A program made the position numbers and the translations under genes. This document shows, piece after piece, positions 1-11,540 of a DNA stretch of 64,000 bases. The stretch is from Heterobilharzia americana. Taxonomy: Eukaryota > Platyhelminthes > Trematoda > Strigeidida > Schistosomatidae. The stretch covers positions 137,286,786 through 137,350,785 of the forward strand of contig OX104127.1 of NCBI GenBank assembly GCA_944470555.2, written 5' to 3'. The notes below the pieces were generated by a model that saw only the letters and a list, made by a program, of their open reading frames with translations, did no database searches and was not told the DNA's origin. The first letter of the stretch is position 1. The number at the start of each line of letters is the position of its first letter.

Positions 1-572
1 GTAGCATCGTATGATTGTGACCTTCCTTCCTTTTGAGTTGAATCTTGCTGTCATGATCGTGGAGGAGACTGGTTCCCACTGCATGAGAGCCTTCGATTCT
101 GTTAAAGGGGACATCATGATAGCCACTCCCTCAGTGTGCTCGTAGTTGTCGTCTGAGTGACAACATCGGAGTAGATTATTGATTCTCCAGTTGACAGTTT
201 GGAGAATCCACTCCCATTCCATCTGCTTTCGCGAATTCCTAGCCCTTCAAAGCTATACCTTCTCATCTCGTTTGCAATCTGAGCTGTCTTGCTGGGTTCA
301 AACTTCGTGTGGATATTTCATGTCCCCACGTTTACTTTCCCTTTCATGGAGGGAGAGAAGACACATCGGCCAACTGGCGTCATTTCACCCCTCCGATTCC
401 AGTGAGGAATAATTTTGTTATTATTTTTTATATTTCGTTTGTGTTTTGAAGTTTCTCTAGCGGTTGGATTTATTTTACGGGGTAGGGTTGCTAGCCCTAT
501 GCCCAACCTTCCCTGTATACCCGGGCTTAGGACCAGCTAGTAACTAGTGAACTAGTTAACCAGGCGAGGTTT
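1..572 (-). mobile_element. RTE-clade (SR2-like) retrotransposon, 5' end
   Basis: Read on the minus strand this is the 5' end of an RTE-type non-LTR retrotransposon: an untranslated leader starting near 572, then the start of the AP-endonuclease domain running off the window at position 1. On the minus strand near 350-320 a reading begins MKGKVNVGT, the usual opening of this endonuclease (normally continuing WNVRTM). The same stretch is present in plus orientation at 16623-17230, which supports the boundary near 572. The reading frame is broken by stops and indels, so this copy is dead. The rest of the element lies outside the window. Confidence 0.8.
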
Positions 573-1557
573 TTCTGCCTTCTTGTAATCTCATAAATAT
601 ATTTTCCATACAAATCCATCACTTATGATATTTGTCTATACTAGAAATTTAAATAATGTGTATGAACTCATCGGCCATATAAAACCAATCTGTAGGAAGA
701 AGGACACAGTCTCTTATTGGATATGAAACTGAAAAGAGCTATACCATCTTTTGTGTTAAGCTTACAATAATAATAAAGAGAAATAATATGCTAACTCATA
801 CCTGAGTATTTAACTAATATATTCCATTTACATAGGTTAAAAACTAAGTATCCCATGTGATCACTTTGGGAAATTTTGTTCATTCAGGTTTTATGACGTT
901 TATCTCATTAATTTGTGTTCGTATGTGTACAAATCACTAATTAAAATAATTTTAATTAAAATAATTTGTTTAGTTCCCGAGATTATAACCTTATCAATCC
1001 CATTTCTTTTTATGATATAATAAACAAACTAAACTGAAAAAAATCATGTCAATAATATATTGATGAAAATAAGCTTTTCTTGTTTTACTAAAGACAGAAA
1101 CAGCCCTTCCTTTATTGAAGATTAAATGGAAAATAACACCTAGACATGTTTTTTCTCCATACAAAATGTAGCTCATCAACACATACTCAATACGTTTAAC
1201 TCTGTTGCAATAAAACTGATCAAACCTGAAATTTACATCAAATAAAAACATCTTTCTTTGTCTGACTAATCCGTTTGAATACTTTCGGTGACAATCGAAA
1301 TATTTGCTGTATAAAAAAGACTTGATCCAGTAAATTTTCATCACTCATTATAACACTGAAAATATATGAACAATTTATGGTTATTTCACCCTACATTTGC
1401 TAACTTTCATTTGCACACTATTTATCTCATCTCATCTCAGCTTTTCCTATCAATATACTAAGTGAATTATAGTACATCAATTACTGAGTTGCTATTTCTT
1501 GTGACAAAAATGATTGGAAATATAGTAGACAACTTCGTAGCTGCTTTCCTTTTAGAA
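573..1557. other. AT-rich stretch, nothing recognised
   Basis: I see no gene, repeat family or RNA here. A 116-codon minus-strand reading frame at 994-1344 has low-complexity AT-driven composition and no motif I recognise. I treat it as chance. Confidence 0.5.
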
Positions 1558-1572
1558 TTAAGCTAATAATTA

Positions 1573-2846
1573 TAGCATTATTATTTTTTTCCCCTTGGGT
1601 TTCTAGTGGGAAATACAGCTTCAATAGCACCTCTCCATTGCACTCTCTTCTATGCAGTCTTTTCAACCCGGCTCCATGACTCCCCACAAGCTTTCATTTC
1701 TTCCTCACACCATCTCCACATCACCCTCACCTCGGACACACAACTCTTCGTTTCCCATTTGGATTCCACTTGTGGGCCTGGTCTGGCGCGTGATGTCCTT
1801 AAATGGTCTTATCAGTGTGTACCCAATCCAATCTATCTCCACTTTCTTCTTCTGCATAATTGTTGGACGATGGGTTCTTGGTTGGTTTGTTCCCAGGCCA
1901 GACTTCCTTGTTGCATATTCTTATTATCCTGGCCATCTGATCTGATCTTCAGTATCAATCCAGCGTAGGCGGTAGCTGTTGATGAATGTCTGTAGTTTGT
2001 TGGAAATGCTTTGCGTGACGCTCCAAGTTTCTGAACCATCACATAGAAGCACTGACTTGACATTGGTGTTAAAGATCCGGATCTTGTTCTTCATGCTGAG
2101 TGCAGTGAAGCAGATCTCCACATTGATTTGAGATTAATGAAAACCTGCCTTGCTTGTCGATCCTGGCCTTGAAGTTCTCATCTGTGCCCGCGCTGCCTGT
2201 GGTTGAAACGATGCTGCCTAGGTATGTAGATGAAAGAGACTACTTCCTTCAGGTTTCTCCCATTAATGGCGATTGGTGCTTGTCGTTCATGCTGTTGTTC
2301 GTTGGGTATCTTCAGAACCTTCGTCTTCCCTACTTCCACTTAGAGTCCCGTTTTCACTGCCCTGCATTTTCTGCCAACTCGTTGGTTTTCGTCTGTAGAT
2401 CTTCGAGCTTGTGCGACAGTAAGCATAAATCATCATCGTTGGCGAAATCCAAATCTTCTAGGCTCTTTTCATTGGTCCGGCGTATACCCATCCTCTTGCT
2501 CCTCACTGTCTGCTGCATGATCCAGTCCACCACAATCAGGAAGATCATTGGTGATTGGAGACAGTCTTATCCTACTCTTTTCTTCTCTTCAGAGACGTCA
2601 CTGAGCTTTCCATTGTGGATCACTTAGAATGTGGCCTTTTTATATAGCTGTTGGATGAGGTTGACAAAGATTTGTGGCACTCCTTAGTGTTGAAGTAGCT
2701 GCTAGATTACTTCTCAATCGACGTTGTCGAAGGTCTTTTTAAAGTCGATGAAGTTGAGGTAGTGTTCAGTTGACTGCCATTCTATACGCCGTTCCATGAT
2801 GATGAGTAGCGTAGCGTTGCAATTTGATCGGCACATGATTTGTTCT
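1573..2846 (-). mobile_element. 5'-truncated RTE-clade retrotransposon with 15-bp TSD
   Basis: Minus-strand copy covering the C-terminal part of the reverse transcriptase and the 3' end. Broken frames read LDFANDDDLCLLSHKLEDLQ (a degraded FADD catalytic motif, about 2490-2400), then the region equivalent to FTYLGS...GSETW...NKLQTFIN. The 3' terminus shows the family signature (minus strand: ccactaggaacccaaggg, here diverged) and an AT-rich tail at about 1573-1595. The copy is bracketed by the 15-bp direct repeat ttaagctaataatta at 1558-1572 and 2847-2861, which defines both ends and shows a single target-primed insertion. The frame has many stops and is non-functional. Confidence 0.88.
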
Positions 2847-3112
2847 TTAAGCTAATAATTAAATACGACTAAATATTTCATATACAGAGTTACTAGTCTT
2901 CTACATATTCGGAAATATTTTCATTCGGATCAAAATATCTGTCATAGAGACACAAACTAAGTAGTGAGTCCTCTTTCTTATCAAGAAATGAAACCGCAGA
3001 TGAACAGCTTAATGTTTATTATAGTAAAGTGTACTGTACGTTGAATACTTTCGAGAATTTTAATAATTCAAATCATCTGTAATAAATTTACCAATATATT
3101 TTTGAAATTCCA

Positions 3113-3157
3113 TTTTAGTCTGTTTATTAAAAATATCACACAGTGAAACAGTAGCAT
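3113..3157 (-). repeat. Truncated inverted PLE terminal repeat
   Basis: This 45-bp piece is the reverse complement of the distal end of the PLE terminal repeat seen at 5101-5408 and 37031-37371 (end signature cagactaaaa). It lies just upstream of the PLE coding region and in opposite orientation to it. An inverted partial repeat at the 5' side is the arrangement known for Penelope elements, so I take it as the left end of the element that continues to 5408. Confidence 0.7.
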
Positions 3158-3220
3158 GCAGTCAACAGTAATTAAATTAACAATAGCATGTCACCGGTGA
3201 TCGATAAGTCAAAGTGGGTT

Positions 3221-5079
3221 GTCAATCTCTCAAGTTAAGTCCTAAGCTCAACAGAAGTGAAAGTGCTAGAGAAAGGTTTTAATTTCAGTGTAGCGGTTAA
3301 AGAGTTGAAACCAGAAGATGTCATTCCCAAAATAGAAATAGCGTTAAGTCCAATAGATAAGACAACTGCAGATGAGGTAAGAGCACACTGTGCTCTAATA
3401 CTGAAACGAAAGAAGAAAGTGAAATCTAATCTACCCAAGTCAGAGAGGGAAGCTCTCAGGAACCTTCAAAATGATAACAATATAGTAATTGCCAAATCAG
3501 ATAAAGGCAACTCAGTAGTTGTGATGAACAAATCTGACTACGTCTTCACGGTGAACGAGCATATCGAAACAGGACCATATGAGGAAATTAAGAAGTCAGT
3601 GGATACTATTATGAATAAGGTCGAGAAATCGATGATGGATCTGATACACCGGATGAAGCCATTTCTAGGTGAGTCAAAGTGGTTTAATTTAATGCCGAAA
3701 ACTAATAATCCCGGTAGAATGTATGGTACTATTAAGATTCATAAGCCAGGTTATCGCATCAGGCCTATAGTAGATTTTAGAAACATTCCGACTTACGAAT
3801 TGTCTAAATATTTAGCAATGGTGTTAGGTTCAATAAGAAATCACTCAAAGTCTCGACTTACCAACTCTTATGAATTAAAGCATAGGTTAGACGACATACA
3901 CTTAGACGACAGTGAAAAATGATTGGTTTTGACATGACTAGCCTTCACACAGACATATCGATTGACATGGCTCTGGAGGTAGTTCGAAATGGGCTTGAAG
4001 ATGACAAAGAACTTACGCAGCGAACTAAGCTGCCGATCGAGGAAATCATACTATTGTGCCTAACATCTACAGTTTTTGAGTTTCAAAATAAAATATATAA
4101 ACAAACTGAAGGTGCTGCCATGGGATCACCAATATCTCCTATCGTCGTAGACATATTTATGGATAGTTGGGAACGGTTAGCCCTTCAAACATTTAGTCCT
4201 ACCCCAAACATATGGTTTCGATATTTAGATGATACGTTTACAGTACTGAAATCGGAACACATCAATAGGTTCTTGGCACATATAAATTCAGTAGTAAATG
4301 CAATCCAATTAACCTGTGACTTAGAAAGTGAAGAAGGTGAGCCAGCAGTGTTGGATTACAAGATTAAACGAACACAAGAAGGAAATCTAGAGACTGGTGT
4401 CGATAGGAAACCCACCCATTCGAATCACTACTTAGACATCGAATCCTCCCAACACCCATTTCAGTTAAAGTAGGCCTAGTTAAATGCTTAGGTAATAGAG
4501 CGAAAAAGCTTACTAGTAGATCGGAAAATCTGCGATAAGAAATTAGACACATCAAGAACACCCTACGTCTCACTAATTACCTACCAAAATTCATAAATAA
4601 ATTCATAAGAAATAGAAAAAAAAATATTAGCAGTGGTAGTAGTGGTAGTAATACAGATGTTATTAATAATAATCCCACTACTAGTGGTAATAAAGGCGAC
4701 AGGGTTAAAAGAGAATTCAAAGCCTCTGCCATGTTACCATACAAGGAAAGCACCTCAGAAACACCACGGAGAATTCTCAATAAGGCTGGCTGCGGTTAAA
4801 GTGGCATTCAAACCAACAAACTAGCTTAGAAACAAGCATTGTAGGTTGAAAGATCCTATCGATGCAATTAAGCAAAATAATCTGGTTTACCAGATTCCTT
4901 GCAATGATTGCCAGGTCAAGTACGTAGGTCAAAGTAGTCAACCAGGGTCGATTAGAAGAACAGAGCAAAAAAACCTAGCTAAATCAAGATCAGTAGATCC
5001 TAATGAGATAAGAGATCCAGATAAAAACTCGGCTATAGCTCTGCATGCGATGACACAATCACACAGTAGGGTTGGATAG
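3221..5079 (+). pseudogene. Penelope-like retroelement: reverse transcriptase plus GIY-YIG endonuclease, frameshifted
   Basis: This is the best-preserved PLE in the window. Plus-strand frames give in order: an N-terminal part (from 3221, with a TAA at 3236-3238); RT motifs including YGTIKIHKPGYRIRPIVD (3723-3776); motif A FDMTSLHTDISID (about 3928-3966); motif B TEGAAMGSPISPIV (about 4107-4148); motif C FRYLDDTF (about 4217-4240); the thumb signature RKPTHSNHYLD (about 4408-4440); and a GIY-YIG domain starting VYQIPCNDCQVKYVGQS (about 4884-4935). RT motifs A, B and C sit in one frame (3919-4473). The frame breaks are a single-base change in an A run at 3915-3919 (EK/IGFD) and another shift near 4470-4480. 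PLEs copy RNA into DNA at chromosomal ends or nicks, and GIY-YIG supplies the nick. Dead as it stands, but only lightly damaged. Confidence 0.9.
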
Positions 5080-5100
5080 GGTGATAGTTTTGAAACTTAG

Positions 5101-5408
5101 TTGGGTGGAGGGAGAGATTGATAACCGAATATTTGTTTATCGAATCAACATCAAACACATACAGTCGAAATGATTCTGCACCTGTCCCAGATATATGGAA
5201 AATTCTACTACCCTTGTCATCACAAAGAAGGAGAGAAAATTACGAATATATAAAGTCTGTTTCGAAGTTGTGGAGTTACATTCTGATGTGAATATGGACA
5301 ATAAATTTTGTCCGAAGTGTTATCCAGTAAATGCTATTGTTTCACTCTGTGATATTTCTAATACACAGACTAAAATGTAATTACACTCGACCACAGTGCC
5401 CAAGTTTT
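5101..5408 (+). repeat. PLE terminal repeat, arm 1 of an exact 308-bp inverted repeat
   Basis: This is the 3' terminal repeat of the PLE just upstream. It is reproduced in reverse complement, base for base as far as I can read, at 7762-8069. The arm includes about 28-30 bp beyond the point (about 5378, after cagactaaaa) where homology to the other PLE repeats in the window stops. The duplicated block is therefore PLE end plus flank. It contains a 61-codon open frame at 5195-5380 with an FCPKCY motif, described separately. Confidence 0.88.
5195..5380 (+). CDS. Small CPKC-motif peptide frame in PLE terminal repeat
   Basis: An open frame of 61 codons starts MENSTT and contains VCFEVVE followed by FCPKCYP. 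A diverged copy at 37194-37394 keeps the start, most of the sequence and a fuller pair of knuckles (CKLC ... CPKC). Here the first cysteine of the first knuckle is replaced (YKVC). The two copies differ by many substitutions and one 3-nt gap that keeps the frame. This could be the N-terminus of the PLE protein, encoded in its terminal repeat, or an independent small zinc-ribbon-like peptide. Function unknown. The identical frame occurs in reverse at 7790-7975. Confidence 0.4.
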   Translation: MENSTTLVITKKERKLRIYKVCFEVVELHSDVNMDNKFCPKCYPVNAIVSLCDISNTQTKM

Positions 5409-7761
5409 GCACATATTAATATCTTTGAAATATTTTCAAGAAGTTCTGGGTTCAGTTTACCCGTTACAGTGATACAATAGTACTGACAAAGTTGTATTTA
5501 GTCTCTTTTTACTGGAAGATAATTTTTGTGGGTTATCACTTGTTCAGTTTTTCGTATTTAATTTCAAAACGTTTTTAAAATTATTTTCCTATCATTTTGC
5601 CACTGTTTCTCTAAGGTTTTCAGAAGTAGAATATAATATTCAGCCATCAAAAAATACTTGTGGGAATGAGATCGTTACAGTTTTCGTTGAGAAGAGTTTT
5701 ATGCGTATCCCAGATGGATGTCTGGGTTTACTGATACGTACGTACCCTGTCATAATTAATTATAATATTCTATTATCACTTCGTAAAAGTATGTTCGTTG
5801 ATCCAGCCATAGTATGCTTAGGAAAACATCCTTTTTAGGCATTCAAAACAAAAATTCCCATCCATTTGTTTCTTTCTTTCTGGAAGAAATAGCTTATAAT
5901 AATTTACTAATTTTGCTTCAGAGTGAGTCTTCTGTCACCTCCTAGTGAAGGGGAAAAATATATATGAATGCATCACTTCTTAACTAACAAAACGAGCTCA
6001 AATCAATATCACACTAGAAAAAAAGAGACCAAGTCTTTCAATTCTCCATAATATTAATAAAACTTCATAGGGATCATATAAATAAATACCACTGAAATGC
6101 TTTTAAACAAACCGTAAATACCTTTCATACATTAAATCCTAGTTTGCTTTTTATTTCCTTATTAATTAACGGTACAAGTACTTTTGTTTAATCTCAAGGT
6201 GGTGTTCATCATGGCGAGATATCATTTGGAAAGCAATCGAAGACCTGGAAGGACTGAACAGGAGTTTTATCTTAATAAGACCCTCACCAACAGTCCCTAC
6301 CCATGGCCTCGCCAAAGATCGGAAGTGATGCCCACAATTTTTTACGGCGAGCATGCTACAGTTGGGCTGCTGAGCTTAACGTGAATCGTCTTTAAACGCT
6401 TATTGGTTGGTATTAGGATAGCATCAATTCCATGCATAGGAAACAGTTCTATAATAAACACTACCAACTATTGGATTTCTCCTTACACTCATATCCACTT
6501 CTTATCACTCACTGTTTTTTAAGGGTTGTTTGAATAGACCTTGAGTTCACTAAACGATAAGACTAAGACAGACTGCATGCCTATATCTTCTGTATCCCCC
6601 GTAATTTACTGACCAGAGAATATAAAGTTGACTTATATCCCGTTACTGACAGGATGCTTTACCAGCTGACCAAAGATATCTTGCTGTTTACCAAATATTT
6701 AGCTCACATTTATTCACTTTATCTACTTGGCCTTCATATGAATGCATGATAGCTAATGTTACAGCACCATGTGAATTTTATATCCTAGTGATCCTGACTT
6801 TATGAAAGAATCTACACATTTAGCACATGAACATTTGTCAGTTCAGCTCGATGCTCTTAGACTGCGAAACTAAGTGAAGTCTGCGCTGTGTACATGAATG
6901 CGTATTCTAATAAAAATGCATGCCTTTTCAGTTTCACAGGTAATAAATAGCTGTGAAATAACCCTAATGGCTGCTATTAAAAACAATTTAGTTCTGAATT
7001 TTAAAGAAAATATGAGTTTTCATAAAATCTACATTCAGATAACATTCATAATAGCTAACAGAATGACGTTAAGCTACAGAAATACTTGCAGCTTTATAGA
7101 CGCATCTACAGTACAAAATGTTTGACGAAATGATGAAATAAAGCACTTGTACCAACCTAGGTGATGTCTATAGTTTACTGGAAGCTAGTGATTTGTTCAA
7201 TTCCATATATCTGGTGTATATAAACTCAAATGGTTTTAGAGGAAGATAAATGTGGAATATTTTTATAGCTTTTCCCAATTACCTTCAACTTGTCCATGTT
7301 TAATTTAATCCCAATGTGAAATAAAATGAAACTCAGGTATGCGTTTAGATATCCACATGCTGTGCACAATGATAGTTTTATTTCTTATCTACTGAGCAGT
7401 TAAGCTGGATAAATGATGTACCAACAGACAACTGTTTTTTTAAGGAAAATGATATTTTTATGCAGTAATTATGTAATATAAGTAGTTAGCGGGAAACACC
7501 GACCATTAAACTCACCACTAGTCGATTGATGACGACTTAGGTGAAAAATCAAGGTGACTAATAAGTGAAAGGTTTTAGAATGGTAAGATTCTGTTTTCGA
7601 ACCATATTCCAACTACTGCTACTTCATTGTTAATAATAGCTCTATCCTCTATAAGAAATGCTGTGTAAATGCTTTACATAACTTTTATCCTGAAGTATTG
7701 TTGCTACAGAACAAAAACCGAACATTTCGAAAAATATGTTCAGGTATGTTAATATAAGAGT
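5409..7761. other. Spacer between PLE inverted arms, mostly anonymous
   Basis: 2.35 kb of AT-rich DNA separates the two identical arms. Apart from a SINE copy at 6195-6400, I see no gene or known repeat. The short open frame at 6898-7125 has no motif I recognise. Confidence 0.5.
6195..6400 (-). mobile_element. tRNA-derived SINE (family A), degraded
   Basis: Minus-orientation copy of the SINE whose best example is at 50385-50610. Landmarks in plus-strand order are: tail region (ttcatcatggcgagatatcat), gaacaggagttttatcttaataagac (from the acgaaacagctgttc block), and acggcgagcatgcta from the A-box side. It is diverged and transcriptionally unlikely. Confidence 0.6.
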
Positions 7762-8069
7762 AAAACTTGGGCACTGTGGTCGAGTGTAATTACATTTTAG
7801 TCTGTGTATTAGAAATATCACAGAGTGAAACAATAGCATTTACTGGATAACACTTCGGACAAAATTTATTGTCCATATTCACATCAGAATGTAACTCCAC
7901 AACTTCGAAACAGACTTTATATATTCGTAATTTTCTCTCCTTCTTTGTGATGACAAGGGTAGTAGAATTTTCCATATATCTGGGACAGGTGCAGAATCAT
8001 TTCGACTGTATGTGTTTGATGTTGATTCGATAAACAAATATTCGGTTATCAATCTCTCCCTCCACCCAA
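7762..8069 (-). repeat. PLE terminal repeat, arm 2 of the exact inverted repeat
   Basis: Exact reverse complement of 5101-5408, with no mismatch or gap in my line-by-line comparison. It carries the same 61-codon MENSTT... frame on the minus strand (7790-7975). Identity stops sharply at 7762 and 8069. No PLE coding sequence adjoins this arm on either side, so it looks like an inverted duplication of the end of the neighbouring PLE rather than a separate insertion. Confidence 0.88.
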
Positions 8070-9740
8070 GTTGGTTTTCAATACTGTCGTTCAGGTATGA
8101 ATTTTTCCAAAGATAACGATGAGCAATATGGTCATATTATTAAGCTTATATCTAACACTCTCTCCGCGACGGATGACTTAAGCCAGATAAGCTTTTACAC
8201 ATTGTGGAACCTACAAAATGTCTCGTTTACTTGTTGCTCACCCCAGCTGAGATCTGGAAAATGGAACGTTTCTAATGGAAAGGATGATAAATACCTTTAA
8301 AAATAATCCCTTTAAGTCATATGGATGAACTTAAATATCGGTTCACAACAACGTCTGTAGGAGAAATGATACCACTGGTTTTGCTGATAGTCCTAGAAGT
8401 CATACGCGATTCAGAATGTAATTTCTTAATAGACGTGTAAAAGAAAATATGAATAAGAATGAAACCTGACGCATATTACATTTGATACATAATCTGACAA
8501 ATACCAACTGATAAAAAAGTAGTACTGATGAAAATAGTAGAGACTAGAAAAGATGGCAAGAAAGATGTGCACGTCTGAAGCTCAGTTTTTCAAGAATTAA
8601 GCATTATCGCATTTATGGGGCTACCGTCGTTTATTACTAGATAACAAATCTCTGAGTGAAGATAAAGAAGAGGCGATCGCAGGGAACCCGTAAGTTCATC
8701 ATTGTGCTCAGCTAGGTTGATGATAGCTGGAGAAAGTTATTTATGCAAAAAGAAAGATTCAGTAAGACAGGAAGTGCGAGGGTTCTCTTTGCAAATCGAA
8801 TACTGCTTCCTTTCAAAGAAACAGGAGTAAAACCAGTTTGTATTGCATAAGTCATCATATTTTCTGGTTCATTTCGTAACGAGAGATCCTTGGCACAGCG
8901 TGAGAAGGTGAAACAAATTATGCAAATGCACATGCAGTATAGTTTGAAGGGTTTTTTGGGTTTCTTGACTTCAAAGAGGTATTCATCCAGGAACGAACTT
9001 GGCAACTGTATCAAGATTATCAATAGTAATATGATTTCATTTGTCGAAGGTACCAGATGGACTTCTGTCTTGCTTTCATACAAAGTAATTTTGATTATTA
9101 AAAGCCTTCATTCAAAGTCTAAATGCATATGAAACCAGCTTCTCAAAAGATATTAAAACGGAGAAGCGACTGAAATTGGCAAATATTTTGAACCCACTCC
9201 TATAAACATAGCGTTCGATACAAGCAGAAAAACCTCTACTTGCAAACGATTTCTTTAAGTAGTTTTTCGGGAAAGGTGTAGTATATCCGCTCTTTTCATT
9301 AATTGGAAACCTGGAATACTGTCTCGTTTCAAGCTATATGAGGAGTTCAGTTGTTTGAGACATTTGTTTGATATGTGAACGATTTGTCTAAGCTACAGAC
9401 ATCATCATATGCTTCGTTACTACTCTATTTAATAGCAGTAAGTCTTTTAAATGATTTCTACATAGTGGAATAGTTGTGGAATGGCAAGTGCTTATGACTT
9501 TATAGTAAGTCCAGATATTTCATTTATAACCTCAACAAAAGGTTCAGTCGTCTAACACCTACATCATCGCTTATTTTGATACAACCTCTCTTTTTCTGCC
9601 TGTACCGATTTAAGTTGAGGAGAAAAAATACGAGGAAAACGTGATCAGAGTTTTTCATTAAAGTAATAAATATTAAGAAGCTAGACAATTTACACTGACT
9701 GCAACTTTATGTCACATATACATCTGTGATGTGATGTGAA
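8070..9740. other. No recognised gene; two overlapping unassigned frames
   Basis: Frames at 8712-9083 (-, 123 codons) and 8890-9132 (+, 80 codons) overlap on opposite strands. I recognise no family in either. The plus-strand frame continues upstream as an open stretch with one stop, which may mean an old element remnant. The rest is AT-rich DNA without visible features. Confidence 0.35.
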
Positions 9741-10565
9741 GATCAGCAGGCGAAAACTAACAAGTTGGCAGAAGAGGCGAGGCAGGGCAGTGAAGACGGG
9801 GCTTCAAGTGAACGTAAAGAAGACAGGGGTGATGAAGATACCTAACCAACAACACCAACAACAACAACAGCAAGCTCCAATCACCACCAGAAAGAGAAAT
9901 ATAAAGGAAGTAGTCTTTTTCACCTATCTGGGCAGCATTGTTTCAACGACAGGCGACACAGGCACAGACAAGGACGTCAAAGCTAGGTTCGGAAAGACAG
10001 CAAGACAGGCGTTCATTAGCCTGAAACTAGTGTGGAGATCTTCTGCACTCAGCATGTGGAACAAGATCCGCATTTTCAACACCAACCCAGTCAAGTCAGT
10101 GCTCATGTATGGTTCAGAGACTTGACGCGTTACGAAAGGGATTTCCAATAAACTACAGACATTCATCAACAACTGCCACCTACGATGGCTCGTTACTGAG
10201 ATCAGATGGCCAGAATCATAAGAATAAACAACAAGGAACTTTGGCCGGACAACTAACCAACCAAGAACCTAACACTCAACAAATATGCAGAATAGGGAAG
10301 TGGGGACGGATTGGGCATACACTGAAAGGACCGACTGGGGACATCACTAGTCAGACCAGGCCCTTGACTGGAATCCAGATGGGAAACGATGAGTTTTGCG
10401 TCTGAATTGAGGGTGACATGGAGGAGATCTTGTGAGTAAGAAATGAGAGCTTGTGGGTAGTTGTGGAGCCGGGTTCAAAAGTTTGCAGAGAGGAGAGTGG
10501 AATGGATACGTGCTACTGAATCCCTATGTTCCATTAGGAACCCAAGGGACAAATACTAATGTAAT
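9741..10565 (+). mobile_element. 5'-truncated RTE-clade retrotransposon
   Basis: Plus-strand copy of the RTE C-terminal region and 3' end. Frames at 9736-10125 and 10109-10405 read KLTSWQ ... FFTYLGSIVSTTGDTGTDKDV, ARQAFISLKLVWRSSALSMW, NKIRIFNTN and NQEPNTQQICRIGKWGRIGH. The end carries ttccattaggaacccaaggga (about 10529-10549) and a short ATA/AAT-type tail. A frameshift after GSET (about 10122) splits the coding region. It belongs to the same family as the copies at 1573, 11541, 16623, 32465 and 41618. Confidence 0.85.
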
Positions 10566-11531
10566 AATAATCTAATCATTACATCGTGCAAGGAAGAGGT
10601 CCAGTTGACAATTGCGATTAGTTGTTTTGTGAATGCCTCACTATATGCTATCACAACGAGGGTTCACATCACCTACTTCTGTTTTCTTTTCTGAATGTGG
10701 TAGGCCACTGTTGGCACTGTACTGGTACCTCACTAGGCCTGAAGAATAAACTTTATTGACAACGACGCATATTGGCTATCAGGTTAACTGAGCTTAGGAG
10801 TGCAGAACAGAGTAGCTCATGTGGCTTATGTTTCTTTCTTAATCTCCGTTCACTATTATGGTTGTGTATTGTTGCATCATATTTACACAACAATACTATA
10901 CTATAAAAAAAATAAAAGATAGATAGGTATACATCTTCTGTAGAACAAGTATTATCATAATTCCATGAGGATCCCTGACAGTTCAGGAGAACAGTGATCA
11001 TTGAAAAACTAAACTACAACTACTATAAAACCTTATCTAAAATTCTTGCTTCTTATATTTCTAAATGACCCTAACCGACTAAAGCAGTTACTTGTTGTTA
11101 TGCATAATTCGTTTGTATTTCACCGCTTAGTACATCTTCTGTGATGTAGTAAACCAGGAGATTTAAGCGTTTCCATGATTTATTTAGTGACATTAATCTG
11201 GCAGTTGAATATACAATAAATTTCTAGCATGTACCACAGTTTGTTTTATAAAATCAAGCTTAATCACATTTGCGTACATTAATCGGTGAAAGCTTATTTA
11301 TTTACACTTGAAAAATTAATTAATTAATATTCATTCCATATCTAATATGATGGGTAGAAAAGCAAATTAATATTATCATAAAAAAGGCTTTTCTCTGAGT
11401 TGATTTAATTATCTTCATAAAACACAATAAATTAATGAACCGTATGTAAATGATTAGTGTTTCACAGTCATTATGAGAAATCAATTATCTGGTGGACGGT
11501 GGAAATGAATGCTTTCACAAACCTTATTATT
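10566..11531. other. Anonymous AT-rich DNA
   Basis: Nothing recognised. An 82-codon minus-strand frame at 10753-11001 has no motif and looks like chance. Confidence 0.5.
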
Positions 11532-11540
11532 TTACACCTA

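Noticed and set aside
994..1344. 116-codon minus-strand open frame
   Set aside because: AT-driven composition, no motif, no splice or promoter context; expected by chance in such DNA.
5115..5195. Hammerhead ribozyme inside the PLE terminal repeat, as known for some PLEs
   Set aside because: ttgataa, tcgaaa and ctgtcc are present but no helix II can be drawn between them and the order and spacing do not fit.
8712..9132. Overlapping frames of 123 (-) and 80 (+) codons as a novel gene
   Set aside because: Opposite-strand overlap, no recognised domain and no start or splice support; listed only as unassigned.
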